Shown here in pieces: positions 27,316 through 35,494 of a stretch of DNA of 58,988 nucleotides (the first letter of the stretch is position 1; the number at the start of each line of letters is the position of its first letter). Origin of the DNA: Aurantiochytrium sp. KH105 (taxonomy: Eukaryota > Sar > Bigyra > Thraustochytrida > Thraustochytriidae); contig BGKB01000287.1 in NCBI GenBank assembly GCA_003116975.1, positions 1 to 58,988 on the forward strand, in the 5' to 3' direction. The position numbers and the translations under genes are program-made. Below the pieces are notes generated by a model. It had not been told where the DNA came from. It worked only from the letters and a program-made list of their open reading frames with translations, and did no database searches.

Positions 27316-28200
27316 TCAAAGAATAAGTAGTGCGTCAAAGTGCTTGAGAATCGGGGCGTACACACTAGGGTCATTACGAATGTTTTGGAACATTCGTGTC
27401 CTACGCGTTTGCGAGAGTCTCTGCGAAAGTAGGAAGATTTCGCAATACGTGATGAGCTCACGATACTCGACTTCGAGCGCAGGAACAAATAGACGAAATG
27501 CGGAGTACAGATCGGTTTTTAGTTCATTCACGTCAATACCATGATTGATAAAGCGCAGAATGCGGTCCACTGAGACGCTGTCCATCATGTCGAAGCGAAT
27601 GCATTGACCATTTTGGTCTGGAAGACCTTTGTACTTGCGCAAAGCGCTCTTAAACTTGTGCAACGGGAGCTCGTGTGTTTTTGCCTCTTCACACATGATG
27701 TGTCCACTTTCATCGACAAAGACCATTGGACAACCATCAATGTTTGGCAAAACTTTACCAGGAAAAGATGGAAAGTCTGCTGTGGGCCCAACAAAGACTT
27801 CTTTGATTTGCGCTGCAGCCAACCAAGCGACTTCATCCATGCAAATCCATTCAAGAATGTGGCATCTCGTTGTTGGAGAGAGAAGCACCTGTTTGAACTC
27901 GTCAAAGATATCATCGAAAGTAGGCGCCATTGGCGCAAATTTCTTGCACACTTCGAAAATTGCATGAATCTCTTCCATGCTCATTCCATCGCAAAGCTTT
28001 TGATCAATAAAATACTCATCAGAACGTACTTTTGACTTGATAAGAAAGCACAGAATCATGGCTTTCGCCATCGGTGTCGTCTTGTCTTTTTCTTGTCTCA
28101 TTGCGAGACGCAGACCCATTCTCTCATAGATAGCATCTTTACCAGAACCGCTTTCGAAAAGAACGCGCAAGCTGGATTCGCTGTACTTGTAGTCATCCAT
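27316..28200 (-). CDS. Family B protein with BTB/POZ-like domain
   Basis: 294 aa from ATG 28200. The N-terminal half is specific to the family: PMAKAMILCFLI, LCDGMSMEEIHAIFEVCKK, TTRCHILEWICMDEVAWLAA and IKEVFVGPTADFPSFPG. The C-terminal 110 aa look like a BTB/POZ fold: a strand, HELPLHKFKSALRKYKGL, IRFDMMDSVSVDRILRFINHG, then helices ending LEVEYRELITYCEIFLL. The last 20 aa include APILKH, shared by all four paralogs. BTB proteins usually dimerise and act as Cullin-3 adaptors; here the first half may hold the target. The BTB call is by pattern and is moderate. Confidence 0.75.
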   Translation of the reverse strand: MDDYKYSESSLRVLFESGSGKDAIYERMGLRLAMRQEKDKTTPMAKAMILCFLIKSKVRSDEYFIDQKLCDGMSMEEIHAIFEVCKKFAPMAPTFDDIFDEFKQVLLSPTTRCHILEWICMDEVAWLAAAQIKEVFVGPTADFPSFPGKVLPNIDGCPMVFVDESGHIMCEEAKTHELPLHKFKSALRKYKGLPDQNGQCIRFDMMDSVSVDRILRFINHGIDVNELKTDLYSAFRLFVPALEVEYRELITYCEIFLLSQRLSQTRRTRMFQNIRNDPSVYAPILKHFDALLIL

Positions 28201-28378
28201 TGTCTTCGTTTTGAATTTGCGGACATCAAATGTTGCAACGAAGACTCATTTTAGTCACAAGTTCAATTTTATCGTGACAATTTCCTCGAGCTTGTCACAT
28301 CTTTTGCAGTGACCAGAATCACAATTGTCACAAAGCTGAAGCTTTTGGGTGGGTCAATTCATCCAAACCGATAACAGG
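28201..28378. promoter_or_regulatory. Promoter region with repeated TGTCACA/GTGACA motifs
   Basis: At least four motif copies: TAGTCACAAG (about 28252), TCGTGACAATT (about 28272), CTTGTCACATC (about 28291) and ATTGTCACAAAG (about 28324). They lie upstream of the BTB-like gene (minus) and the small genes at 28379 and 28689 (plus). Confidence 0.5.
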
Positions 28379-28675
28379 ATGAAGGAGATTTTTAGAACAA
28401 GGATGAAGGAGATTTTTAGAACAATGCTGAAGATTGTCTCAGGCGTTGTGGTGGATTTTGGCAAGGCGATTTTCATATGGACGTTGGGAAATGTGTTGCT
28501 CACATTTGCTCGATGCGATTTTCATGATCCTAATTTTGAAAAGAACATGCAAAATGAGGTCGACGCATTTATAAGCTTGCTTCCCGGATTTTCCAAGATT
28601 CTCTTTGTTGGAGTTCTTATCAGCCGGAGCTTCTCGGAGACAGCAAACCCAGAACTCAAATCGAAAGAAACCTAA
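28379..28675 (+). CDS. Small hypothetical protein, possible membrane protein
   Basis: 98 aa from ATG 28379. The first 16 residues come from a 24-bp direct repeat (MKEIFRTR then MKEIFRTM). A hydrophobic stretch (MLKIVSGVVVDFGKAIFIWT, continuing LGNVLLTFA) could be a membrane helix, and a second (FSKILFVGVLI) follows. No relatives are seen. It ends 13 bp before the start of 28689-29015, and if both are real they share one promoter. It may equally be untranslated leader of the next gene. Confidence 0.35.
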   Translation: MKEIFRTRMKEIFRTMLKIVSGVVVDFGKAIFIWTLGNVLLTFARCDFHDPNFEKNMQNEVDAFISLLPGFSKILFVGVLISRSFSETANPELKSKET

Positions 28676-28688
28676 AGAAACAAATAAG

Positions 28689-29015
28689 ATGAACAATGAA
28701 GACTTCTTCCAACGCGTGGTGGAGACAATCTTCAATCCTCTTCAACACGAGTGGTTGGCGTGGGAGCTGCAATCTTTGAGCACGATGCCAAACAAGGAGA
28801 TCGAAGCTGCTCTCTCTGCGAACGTGGACGAGACGGCGCAACGTCGCATTGGCACGCAATACTTGCCTAATAAGATCAAGGAGATTTCTCAAGCTTCTCT
28901 TGATGCATTTGGAAATGAAGAGCATCACGACAATAACCCGCTGACTCATTCGGAAACCTTGACCGCCTTGGCCAACTCTATCAAAGTATACGCTGGAAAG
29001 TTCATCAAATCTTAA
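28689..29015 (+). CDS. Small hypothetical protein
   Basis: 108 aa from ATG 28689 (MNNEDFFQRVVETIF), chosen because it follows an A-rich leader (ACCTAAAGAAACAAATAAG); the longer frame overlaps the preceding one. It is helical and acidic, with EEHHDNNPLTHSETLTALANSI near the end. No recognised domain or paralog. It is convergent with the family D gene at 29139; the 123-bp gap has one TCGTGACC. Confidence 0.55.
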   Translation: MNNEDFFQRVVETIFNPLQHEWLAWELQSLSTMPNKEIEAALSANVDETAQRRIGTQYLPNKIKEISQASLDAFGNEEHHDNNPLTHSETLTALANSIKVYAGKFIKS

Positions 29016-29138
29016 ATCATATCAACTCATTCTTTCGTTCATTTCATACTTGCTTTTCTCTCGTCGTGACCTGCAGTGAAACGAAACAAACAAAAATTGA
29101 AATCTTGTATTGATTGGATTGATTTATTTATTTATTTT

Positions 29139-29825
29139 TTAAAGAGAAGTAGGCCAGTCTTTTCGTGGTACGAAGCATTTTTTACTCGCTTGATCCATGG
29201 CCATTTCAGTGTAAATGTAGACAGCGAGTTCCATTTCTCGCGAACCTTGTTCGTACTGCAAAGGAGGCGGAACCAACTCGAGAGTGCTAACGAGCTCGTA
29301 AAGGAGCCACATAAACTCACAGGTAGTTGGATGAAGCGCCGCCCATTCATCATCATCAAAGAAGAAGCGTGCAGTCTTGCGGAATTTCAAAATCTCCTGC
29401 TTTTCCTTGGGTGAAAGTAAATCGTTTTTCTCCAGAGCACGCGTTTCGAGCAAGTCGAGAACGTGAAATGTAAAGTAGGCTGGACCTCCGACTCGCACGG
29501 ACGGGACATCAAGAGCCACTTGTTTGAGAAGAGATCCCTTTTCCGATGGGTCGTCCTTTCCCCACGTGCCATCCGCCGATTCGTCGATTGTGCGATACTG
29601 CATTGAGAGTTTTCGGAACTCACCACCACACAACCAATGTTCAATCAGTTCGCCAACGACTTTTTCAGAGAAGCCAACGAGACTGCGGCGGGGATAGAAG
29701 CGTCCCTTCGGAATGTAAGATCTGCATTGGAAAAAGTTGAAAAACATGAAATCCACACCAGTCTTGGCGCTTTTCCCACTCGATTCTCCTTCAGGATAAA
29801 CGTCCATTGTACGCTTGGTCGACAT
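29139..29825 (-). CDS. Family D (RRS/SFM) protein, GG subtype
   Basis: 228 aa from ATG 29825 (MSTKRTMDVYPEG); a GTG 15 bp upstream is rejected. Blocks: YPRRSLVGFSEKVVGELIEHWLCGGEF, VGGPAYFTFHVLDLLE, KEKQEILKFRKTARF, TCEFMWLLYELVSTL and KKCFVPRKDWPTSL at the C-terminus. Together with 30108 and 46311 it forms a subtype marked by HWLCGG and by a C-terminal WP motif. The 5' part contains a Ser/Lys-rich stretch. No known domain, signal or membrane helix. Function unknown. Confidence 0.77.
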   Translation of the reverse strand: MSTKRTMDVYPEGESSGKSAKTGVDFMFFNFFQCRSYIPKGRFYPRRSLVGFSEKVVGELIEHWLCGGEFRKLSMQYRTIDESADGTWGKDDPSEKGSLLKQVALDVPSVRVGGPAYFTFHVLDLLETRALEKNDLLSPKEKQEILKFRKTARFFFDDDEWAALHPTTCEFMWLLYELVSTLELVPPPLQYEQGSREMELAVYIYTEMAMDQASKKCFVPRKDWPTSL

Positions 29826-30107
29826 TTTGTCTTGTTCCACTAATGCGATGACTCGTGCAGGCTTGGTTGGAGGCTGGTATTGTGGGTTTGCATTCGATCA
29901 AAACTCGGGCAATGAACCGTACTGTCACAAAATCTGAGAAAATGAAGTTTGCTCTGTGTCACGATATTGTTCGACATTTATTATAGTGACACCGAAATAG
30001 ATTTGACTTGTTGTGACTTGATCTATTATTAATTAAAAACAAAAAAATTTAAAATGGCCCATTTAGTGATTTATTTTTATTTTTTATTGACCTATTTATT
30101 GATGCAT
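29826..30107 (-). promoter_or_regulatory. Promoter region of 29139-29825
   Basis: TGTCACAAAATC (about 29923), TGTGTCACG (about 29956), ATAGTGACACC (about 29983) and TTGTGACTTG (about 30012) lie upstream of the family D gene and downstream of 30108-31442. The rest is AT-rich spacer without a gene. Confidence 0.45.
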
Positions 30108-31442
30108 CTATTCTTTGAGGTATCCAGGAGTGAGCATCATGGACGAATGGTCCGACTCATCAATGTCAGCCCATTCATAGAACTGCTCCATCACCATGCC
30201 CGTATAGGCACGAAGTTCACCGGAGAACATCACATCGCGAGAACTCCCCATCAAAAGGTAAGGACATTCAGTACCATTCAGCTTCTTAGCAAAATCACGG
30301 AGCACCCACATGAAGCTGCTGAAGAATTTGCGGTTCTCCTCGCAGGTTCCGCTGCGCAGAAGCTTGAACCATACTTCGCGAGGCTCCTTCGCCTCTTTCG
30401 AAGTGAGTTCTTCTTCCAGCTCTTCAAGCACGAAATTCGCACGCTCAATGTACAGGTCCGCGACGACCTTTCTGAAGAAATCCATTGTGCCAGGGAAAAC
30501 CTTTCTTTTGCTTTGAAGCCCCTTCGGTTTCTGGTAAGTGCCATTGAGCACGGAATAGTATTCCGGCGTGCCCACATCGACATATTGAAAGTCGGGGAGC
30601 TTGAAGCTCCGGTAGATGGGAGCTTCCTCATTTTCCTTGCCCCAGTTCTCGTCCTCATCGTCGTCCTTCGTCGTCGTGTCGCTGCTATCGACGAAGTCAT
30701 ACAAGGTGAATTTGCCGCCACATAGCCAGTGCGCCAACATTTGAGACACGACCTCTTCGGAGAAGGCAACCAGGCTACGACGAGGATACTCTGCTGCCTC
30801 ACGTTCTTCATCGGATTCACCGGGCCCAAAAAAACTGATGGGCTCGACTTGCGCTTTTTTGCAGAGACCACGATGGGTGGTTTTGGCCCTTCTCTCCTTG
30901 GGGACGTCCTTGGGAGCATCCTTGGGAGCATCATCCTTGAGGGCGTCCTTGGGGACGTCCTTGGGAGCATCATCCTTGAGGGCGTCCTTGGGGACGTCCT
31001 TGGGAGCATCCTTGGGGGCATCATCCTTGAGGGCGTCCTTGGGGACGTCCTTGGGAGCATCCACAGGGGCGTCCTTGGGAGCATCCTTGAGGGCGTCCTT
31101 GGGGACGTCCACAGGAGCATCCACAGGGGCGTCCTTGGGGACGTCCACAGGAGCATCCACAGGGGCGTCCTTGGTGGCGTCCTTGGTGGCGTCCACAGGA
31201 GCATCATCCACAGGAGCATCCTCGGTGGCGTCATCATCCACAGGAGCATCTTTGGGGGCGTCCACAGGAGCATCCTTGGGGGCGTCCACAGGAGCATCCA
31301 CAGGGGCGTCGCGCTCCTGATGAATCACAGTCTCCTCACAGTCTTCACGGGGGACGTCATTGGTATAGGAAAAGCAGATTTTCTTGGCATTGTTGCCAAT
31401 ATCGTCTTGGTCATGTTCACGCTTCAAAAGGTTTTCAACCAT
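30108..31442 (-). CDS. Family D protein with large in-frame minisatellite insert
   Basis: 444 aa from ATG 31442 (MVENLLKREHDQDD); an in-frame ATG at 31565 would read through a CAAAG-rich leader and is less likely. Residues about 45-185 are a low-complexity Asp/Ala/Pro/Val/Lys repeat (DAPVDAPKD, DVPKDALKD units) encoded by a GGACGTCC-type minisatellite. The rest is a normal family D protein: YPRRSLVAFSEEVVSQMLAHWLCGGKF, VGTPEYYSVL, FFSSFMWVLRDFAKKL and the C-terminal helix YTGMVMEQFYEWADID. The frame is kept across the insert. The insert is probably disordered; whether it serves a purpose is unknown. Closest relatives are 29139 and 46311. Confidence 0.82.
   Translation of the reverse strand: MVENLLKREHDQDDIGNNAKKICFSYTNDVPREDCEETVIHQERDAPVDAPVDAPKDAPVDAPKDAPVDDDATEDAPVDDAPVDATKDATKDAPVDAPVDVPKDAPVDAPVDVPKDALKDAPKDAPVDAPKDVPKDALKDDAPKDAPKDVPKDALKDDAPKDVPKDALKDDAPKDAPKDVPKERRAKTTHRGLCKKAQVEPISFFGPGESDEEREAAEYPRRSLVAFSEEVVSQMLAHWLCGGKFTLYDFVDSSDTTTKDDDEDENWGKENEEAPIYRSFKLPDFQYVDVGTPEYYSVLNGTYQKPKGLQSKRKVFPGTMDFFRKVVADLYIERANFVLEELEEELTSKEAKEPREVWFKLLRSGTCEENRKFFSSFMWVLRDFAKKLNGTECPYLLMGSSRDVMFSGELRAYTGMVMEQFYEWADIDESDHSSMMLTPGYLKE
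30890..31320. repeat. Coding GGACGTCC minisatellite in the family D gene
   Basis: Units of about 12-18 bp such as GGGGACGTCCTTGGGAGCAT and GGGGCGTCCACAGGAGCATC, with lengths mostly multiples of three so the frame is kept. On the minus strand it encodes DAPKD/DVPKD/DAPVD repeats. The plus-strand frames across it are artefacts. Confidence 0.9.
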
Positions 31443-31860
31443 GCTTTTGGCTTTTGATTGCTTTGCTTGACTTTTGCTTTGATTGGCTTCGCTGCTTCTC
31501 TGCGTTCGGTTTTTGGTTGGATTGCTCGCCAGACTTTTGCTTTTTTTTGATTGCACATGGGTCACTCACTATTACCAGACAAACTTTTAGCGTCTACCCA
31601 TAGTTTCATTACTTGGATGAAACAAACAAATTTATTTGACTTTATTTTGTGTGAACAAAACAACTATAATTCGTTTACCACACATTTAAAATCGAATTGA
31701 ACGTAGAATTGTGACATATAAACGCATAACTTGATTGAATCGGTTTGTGACAAATAAACACTTTATTTGAGTAGAATCGAATTGAATGTAGAGTAGTGAC
31801 AAATAAAAACTTGGGCTTGAACGTTGAATTGATTGGAATTTATTTCTTAACTAAGTCAAC
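31443..31860. promoter_or_regulatory. Intergenic region with TGTGACA direct repeats
   Basis: 418 bp without a gene. The right half (31685-31830) has ATTGTGACATATAAA, TTTGTGACAAATAAA and AGTGACAAATAAA spaced about 50 bp, separated by AATCGAATTGAA units. This block is copied almost exactly 985 bp further on (32670-32815). The left part is leader and promoter of 30108-31442. Confidence 0.5.
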
Positions 31861-32535
31861 TCACTCATCATCTTCTTCCTCATCTTGACGGGAGCTATCT
31901 AAGCGAGTGGGAAAGATGATAGCATGTTGCATGAACGAGAAAGAGATGGCCTGCTTGTAGCACTCGTCGCTGTAATTGTTGCAAATTTTCTCAAAATCGG
32001 TATCTCGGTCGAAAACGGCGCGACCATCACCAGCAGTCTCCCAGACAAATTTCTTCTTGTTAAGACTTGTGCACACTTTGGCATAAATAACCATAAAAGA
32101 GCCAATGAAAGCATCGACAAATGGACTGGAATAGCCGGGCACTTGAATCAACATTCTCGTCATTTCCAGGTTCTTTGCATGCTGCATGGGCAGCACCTTG
32201 AAGTGCTTGCCACACTCCTCGTAGAGATGATTAACCATGCGTAAGAAGAAAACTTTGTCGCCAGCTTCTCCTGTCTCAGAGAGACTTTCCGTCGCGACGT
32301 AGAGAATTGTCGCAGCACTCTTATCGACGTCATCATTCTCAATGATGCTGTTATTCGACGGAACTGGTGGCACGTAGAAGTCAGTCTTCCCACGCATCCA
32401 ACTCGCAATCAGAGCTTTTACCCACTTTCTCCGAAATACAATTTGGCTACGACGGGGAACAGCCCCAGTGTCCCAAGCATCACGAATGAACATAAATCCC
32501 GGCGATTCGTCGTTCTTCAGACGGAGCGAGCTCAT
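31861..32535 (-). CDS. Family D (RRS/SFM) protein, tandem copy 1
   Basis: 224 aa from ATG 32535 (MSSLRLKNDE). Blocks: VPRRSQIVFRRKWVKALIASWMRGKTDF (RRS 28-30), FFLRMVNHLYEECGKHF near 97-112, LEMTRMLIQVPGYSSPFVDAFIGSFMVIYAKV near 123-154 and IIFPTRLD near the acidic C-terminus (RQDEEEDDE). It is nearly identical to the neighbouring copy at 32846-33559. No known domain; soluble. Function unknown. Confidence 0.82.
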   Translation of the reverse strand: MSSLRLKNDESPGFMFIRDAWDTGAVPRRSQIVFRRKWVKALIASWMRGKTDFYVPPVPSNNSIIENDDVDKSAATILYVATESLSETGEAGDKVFFLRMVNHLYEECGKHFKVLPMQHAKNLEMTRMLIQVPGYSSPFVDAFIGSFMVIYAKVCTSLNKKKFVWETAGDGRAVFDRDTDFEKICNNYSDECYKQAISFSFMQHAIIFPTRLDSSRQDEEEDDE

Positions 32536-32845
32536 CTTCTTTGTTGTTTAGATATGGATTTGCATGAGCAGCAAAATTCACCATTTCATCTTTCATGTCA
32601 CAAGAAAAATTCGTGTCACAGATTTTTTAAGTGCTTTTTTAGTGACGTAAGTCACATTATTGTTTAAAAATTAAAATCGAATTGAACGTAGAATTGTGAC
32701 ATATAAACGCATAACTTGATTGAATCAGTTTGCGACAAATAAACACTTTATTTGAGTTGAATCGAATTGAATGTAGAGTAGTGACAAATAAGAACTTGGG
32801 CTTGAACGTTGAATTGATTTGAATTTATTTCTTAACTAAGTCAAC
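32536..32845 (-). promoter_or_regulatory. Promoter of 31861-32535 and duplicated spacer
   Basis: 310 bp without a gene. TGTCACAAGAAAAA (about 32597), CGTGTCACAG (about 32612), TTAGTGACGTAAGTCAC (about 32639) and the duplicated TGTGACA spacer (32673-32815) lie here. Confidence 0.5.
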
Positions 32846-33559
32846 TCACTCATCATCTTCTTCCATGGATGAATCAAGTTTCGGTGCCCACTCGTCTTCT
32901 TCCTCATCTTTACGGGAGCTATCTAAGCGAGTGGGAAAAAAGATAGCATGTTGCATTAACGAGAAAGAGATGGCCTGCTCGTAGCACTCGTCGCTGTAAT
33001 TGTTGCAAATTTTCTCAAAATCGGTATCTCGGTCGAAAACGTTGCGACCATCACCAGCAGTCTCCCAGACAAATTTCTTCTTGTTAAGACTTGTGCACAC
33101 TTTGGCATAAAGAACCATAAAAGTGCCAATGAAAGCATCGACAAATGGGCTGGAATAGCCGGGCAGTTGAATCAACATTCTCGTCATTTCAAGGTTCTTT
33201 GCATGCTGCATGGGCAGCACCTTGAAGTGCTTGCCACACTCCTCGTAGAGATGATTCACCATGCGTAAGAAGAAAACTTTGTCGCCAACTTCTCCTGTCT
33301 CAGGGAGACTTTCCGCCGCGACGTAGGGAACAGTCGCATCGTTCTTATCGACGTCGTCATCCTCAATGATGCTGTAATCCGACGGAACCGGTGGGACGTA
33401 GAAGTCAGTCTTCCCACGCATCCAACTCGCAATCAGAGCTTTTACCCACTTCCTCCGAAATGCAATTTGGCTACGACGGGGAACCGTCCCAGCGTCCCAA
33501 CCATCGTGGATGAACATGAAACCCGGAGACTCGTCGTTCTTCAGACGGAGTGAGCTCAT
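32846..33559 (-). CDS. Family D (RRS/SFM) protein, tandem copy 2
   Basis: 237 aa, nearly identical to 31861-32535 over the first 215 residues (MSSLRLKNDESPGFMFIHDG). The C-terminus is 13 residues longer, with an extra WAPKLDSSMEEDDE, so the two copies differ by a small in-frame insertion or deletion at the 3' end. Substitutions cluster in the segment after the RRS block (SDYSIIEDDDVDKNDATVPY). Such recent copies with clustered changes could reflect selection for divergence; this is only an impression. Confidence 0.82.
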   Translation of the reverse strand: MSSLRLKNDESPGFMFIHDGWDAGTVPRRSQIAFRRKWVKALIASWMRGKTDFYVPPVPSDYSIIEDDDVDKNDATVPYVAAESLPETGEVGDKVFFLRMVNHLYEECGKHFKVLPMQHAKNLEMTRMLIQLPGYSSPFVDAFIGTFMVLYAKVCTSLNKKKFVWETAGDGRNVFDRDTDFEKICNNYSDECYEQAISFSLMQHAIFFPTRLDSSRKDEEEDEWAPKLDSSMEEDDE

Positions 33560-33846
33560 CTTCGTTGTTGTTTAGATATGGATTTGCATGGGCAGCAAAA
33601 TTCACCATTTCATCTTTTATGTCACAAGAAAAAATCGTGTCACAGCTTTTTTAAGTGCTTTTTTTAAGTGCCCCAAGTCACATTTTTGTTTTAATTAAAA
33701 AATTTAATTTTAATTTGTTAATTGTGACGTTAATTGATTGCACGCGAAAAAATTGGAAATGCAAAACGAGAACTCGGATAGAACCAAAGCAAAGCAAAGC
33801 AAAGAAAAGCAAAAGTAAAGCAACTGATATAACAAGCAATTGAACG
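33560..33846. promoter_or_regulatory. Divergent promoter and CAAAG-repeat leader
   Basis: ATGTCACAAG and CGTGTCACAG (about 33617-33645), AAGTCACATTT (about 33675) and TTGTGACGTTAATTG (about 33723). The plus-strand leader 33781-33846 is made of CAAAG units and has few T residues before ATG 33847. Confidence 0.45.
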
Positions 33847-34494
33847 ATGGAGTACGAGAAAATCCAGTGCGAATTTGAGATCTTCAACGAAGAAGGTGAG
33901 CTCGTGGCGTGCCCAGCTTTCTTCGCTTCTCAGGAAGATGGTTCGAAGATTGCGAACGAGGAAGTTGCCACTTACGTTGGCAAGGTTTTCATGTGGATCT
34001 ACCAAGAGATCATTGGCGCTGGGTTCGTTTCTTGGCCCGTGCCTGTGGTGCCCAAAATGAAGCCACTCGACATGCTCTCCGATCATTGTCAAGGGGTGCT
34101 GGATCTTGGAATTCTCGAAGGTCTCATTTCCGGCCAAATGCCATTTCTCACAAACGTGAGCGTCAACTACAACGATGCGCGCAATCTTCTCATCAGTGAG
34201 ATTGACTATGATGGAAACAATGATGATGACGCGCAACTTGGCAAAGTCTTTCGCCATTGTTTACTCTACAACGCAATTGAAGAACGCGTGAGAGCGACTG
34301 TTGACCAAGTGCCTGATATCCAAGCTGTATACGAGATGGCACTTGACGAAGGCATCCACGAGCCCATTGAGCGTCTTAGCGGTGCCATCATCGTCTACCT
34401 CTTTTCCATTGCGAACAAGTTTAATATCGAATGGACTGGCCCAGACGTGAAGAAAGAGAACCATTTCTATCCCGGAGTTCCCACTAAGAACTAG
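33847..34494 (+). CDS. Hypothetical protein
   Basis: 215 aa from ATG 33847 after a CAAAG-repeat leader. Acidic, no signal peptide. The middle has helical segments (YVGKVFMWIYQEIIGAGF, LGKVFRHCLLYNAIEERVRA) and the end is AIIVYLFSIANKFNIEW. Short resemblances to family C (VSVNYNDARNLLISEIDYDGN) are too weak to assign it. No known domain. The 148-bp downstream gap separates it from another orphan on the same strand. Confidence 0.65.
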   Translation: MEYEKIQCEFEIFNEEGELVACPAFFASQEDGSKIANEEVATYVGKVFMWIYQEIIGAGFVSWPVPVVPKMKPLDMLSDHCQGVLDLGILEGLISGQMPFLTNVSVNYNDARNLLISEIDYDGNNDDDAQLGKVFRHCLLYNAIEERVRATVDQVPDIQAVYEMALDEGIHEPIERLSGAIIVYLFSIANKFNIEWTGPDVKKENHFYPGVPTKN

Positions 34495-34642
34495 TCGCTT
34501 GCATGCAAGAAATTAACAAATAATACAAAGAATGTCCATTTTTTTTTAATTAAATGAAGAATGTCACATAATACACATCGTGAGTGACCCATTGAGATGC
34601 CACGACGCAATAGACTTGCAGCAGACCCAAAACAGAGAAACC

Positions 34643-35398
34643 ATGAAAGTATTCCCACATTGGTTTCGCTTCCAGGTGGACTACATGTACAATGTCTTTG
34701 TGATGAGAAACAACTTTTTGTTTGGAAAAACATACCCACACTGTAATGAGCAACTGGATGCAACGAACAGGCAAATGCTGAAAGACGCGTTGATTAGCGT
34801 CGTGTCTGGCGCTAACTGCATGCAACATACCAAAGATTTGATTGTTTCTCTCATGAAGAGAGAAACCAAAACTTTTGTTGATGTTGTTATGAACTATCAC
34901 GTTGAATTTGTATCGACGTGTCTGTTCAGTGAATGGAATGATTTGCTCAGTGAAATATCGGATGAGATCAATACTTTCACATGCTTCATCTATCTATCTC
35001 TGCGACAATTTTGTTTGGTCGTCGAAGTGAATTATGCTTTCAGACTCTTGCCATTGAGAACAGGATACTATTATCCAACACAGCACGTGAATTACACACT
35101 ACCAAGCTTTCGCGCTTATACAGAGAAGATAGAAAATACGATTGTATTTCGCCCAGAACGCATCAACTCAGAGCGAGTCATTGATTTCACAATGGTCGAA
35201 AATGCAATGAATGGACAACTCTCCGTCAAAAAATCACAAAGCACCGTGGGTGAGTTCTTAGCTTTTGCACACACAACTCTATTGGAAAGAAACGTTTTGA
35301 CCACACAGGTTGATGACATATTGACCCGTCTCGCTCAAAATGTTTACAAGCGCATGTCTTTCAAAGCTCTGCGTGATAGATCAAACACAGTCAAATAA
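34643..35398 (+). CDS. Hypothetical protein
   Basis: 251 aa from ATG 34643 (MKVFPHWFRFQVDYMY), preferred over 34580 because it follows a T-poor leader (CCCAAAACAGAGAAACC) like the other genes. No recognised domain. It is helical, with an aromatic N-terminus, a central acidic helix (SEWNDLLSEISDEIN) leading to FIYLSLRQFCLVVEVNYAF, and a Lys/Arg-rich end. The length and helix pattern are reminiscent of family A, but the defining blocks are not found. The upstream gap has ATGTCACATAA and AGTGACC. Confidence 0.62.
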   Translation: MKVFPHWFRFQVDYMYNVFVMRNNFLFGKTYPHCNEQLDATNRQMLKDALISVVSGANCMQHTKDLIVSLMKRETKTFVDVVMNYHVEFVSTCLFSEWNDLLSEISDEINTFTCFIYLSLRQFCLVVEVNYAFRLLPLRTGYYYPTQHVNYTLPSFRAYTEKIENTIVFRPERINSERVIDFTMVENAMNGQLSVKKSQSTVGEFLAFAHTTLLERNVLTTQVDDILTRLAQNVYKRMSFKALRDRSNTVK

Positions 35399-35494
35399 AT
35401 ATTATCATTTCAAGTTATTCATTTCTGTCACAAATTATCGACTTCGTGACCCCAATCTGGATCATGAAACAACAAAACAACAATACTCGAGACC
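35399..35494 (+). promoter_or_regulatory. Promoter motif pair upstream of 35495
   Basis: CTGTCACAAATTATC (about 35426) and TTCGTGACCCC (about 35444) form an inverted pair in the 96-bp gap before the family A gene. Confidence 0.45.

Larger units (their letters stand above)
31680..33690. repeat. Recent tandem duplication of about 985 bp, two family D genes
   Basis: The segment from about 31680 to 32665 (spacer, gene, promoter) is repeated from about 32665 to 33690. The spacer AAAATCGAATTGAACGTAGA occurs at about 31688 and 32673, and the upstream regions (GATATGGATTTGCATG, TGTCACAAGAAAAA, TTTTTTAAGTGCTTTTTT) also match. Differences are few and mostly substitutions. Confidence 0.9.

Noticed and set aside
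30278..31457. Further open frames over the family D minisatellite
   Set aside because: The frame at 30108-31442 has the conserved family D blocks; the others are repeat-driven.
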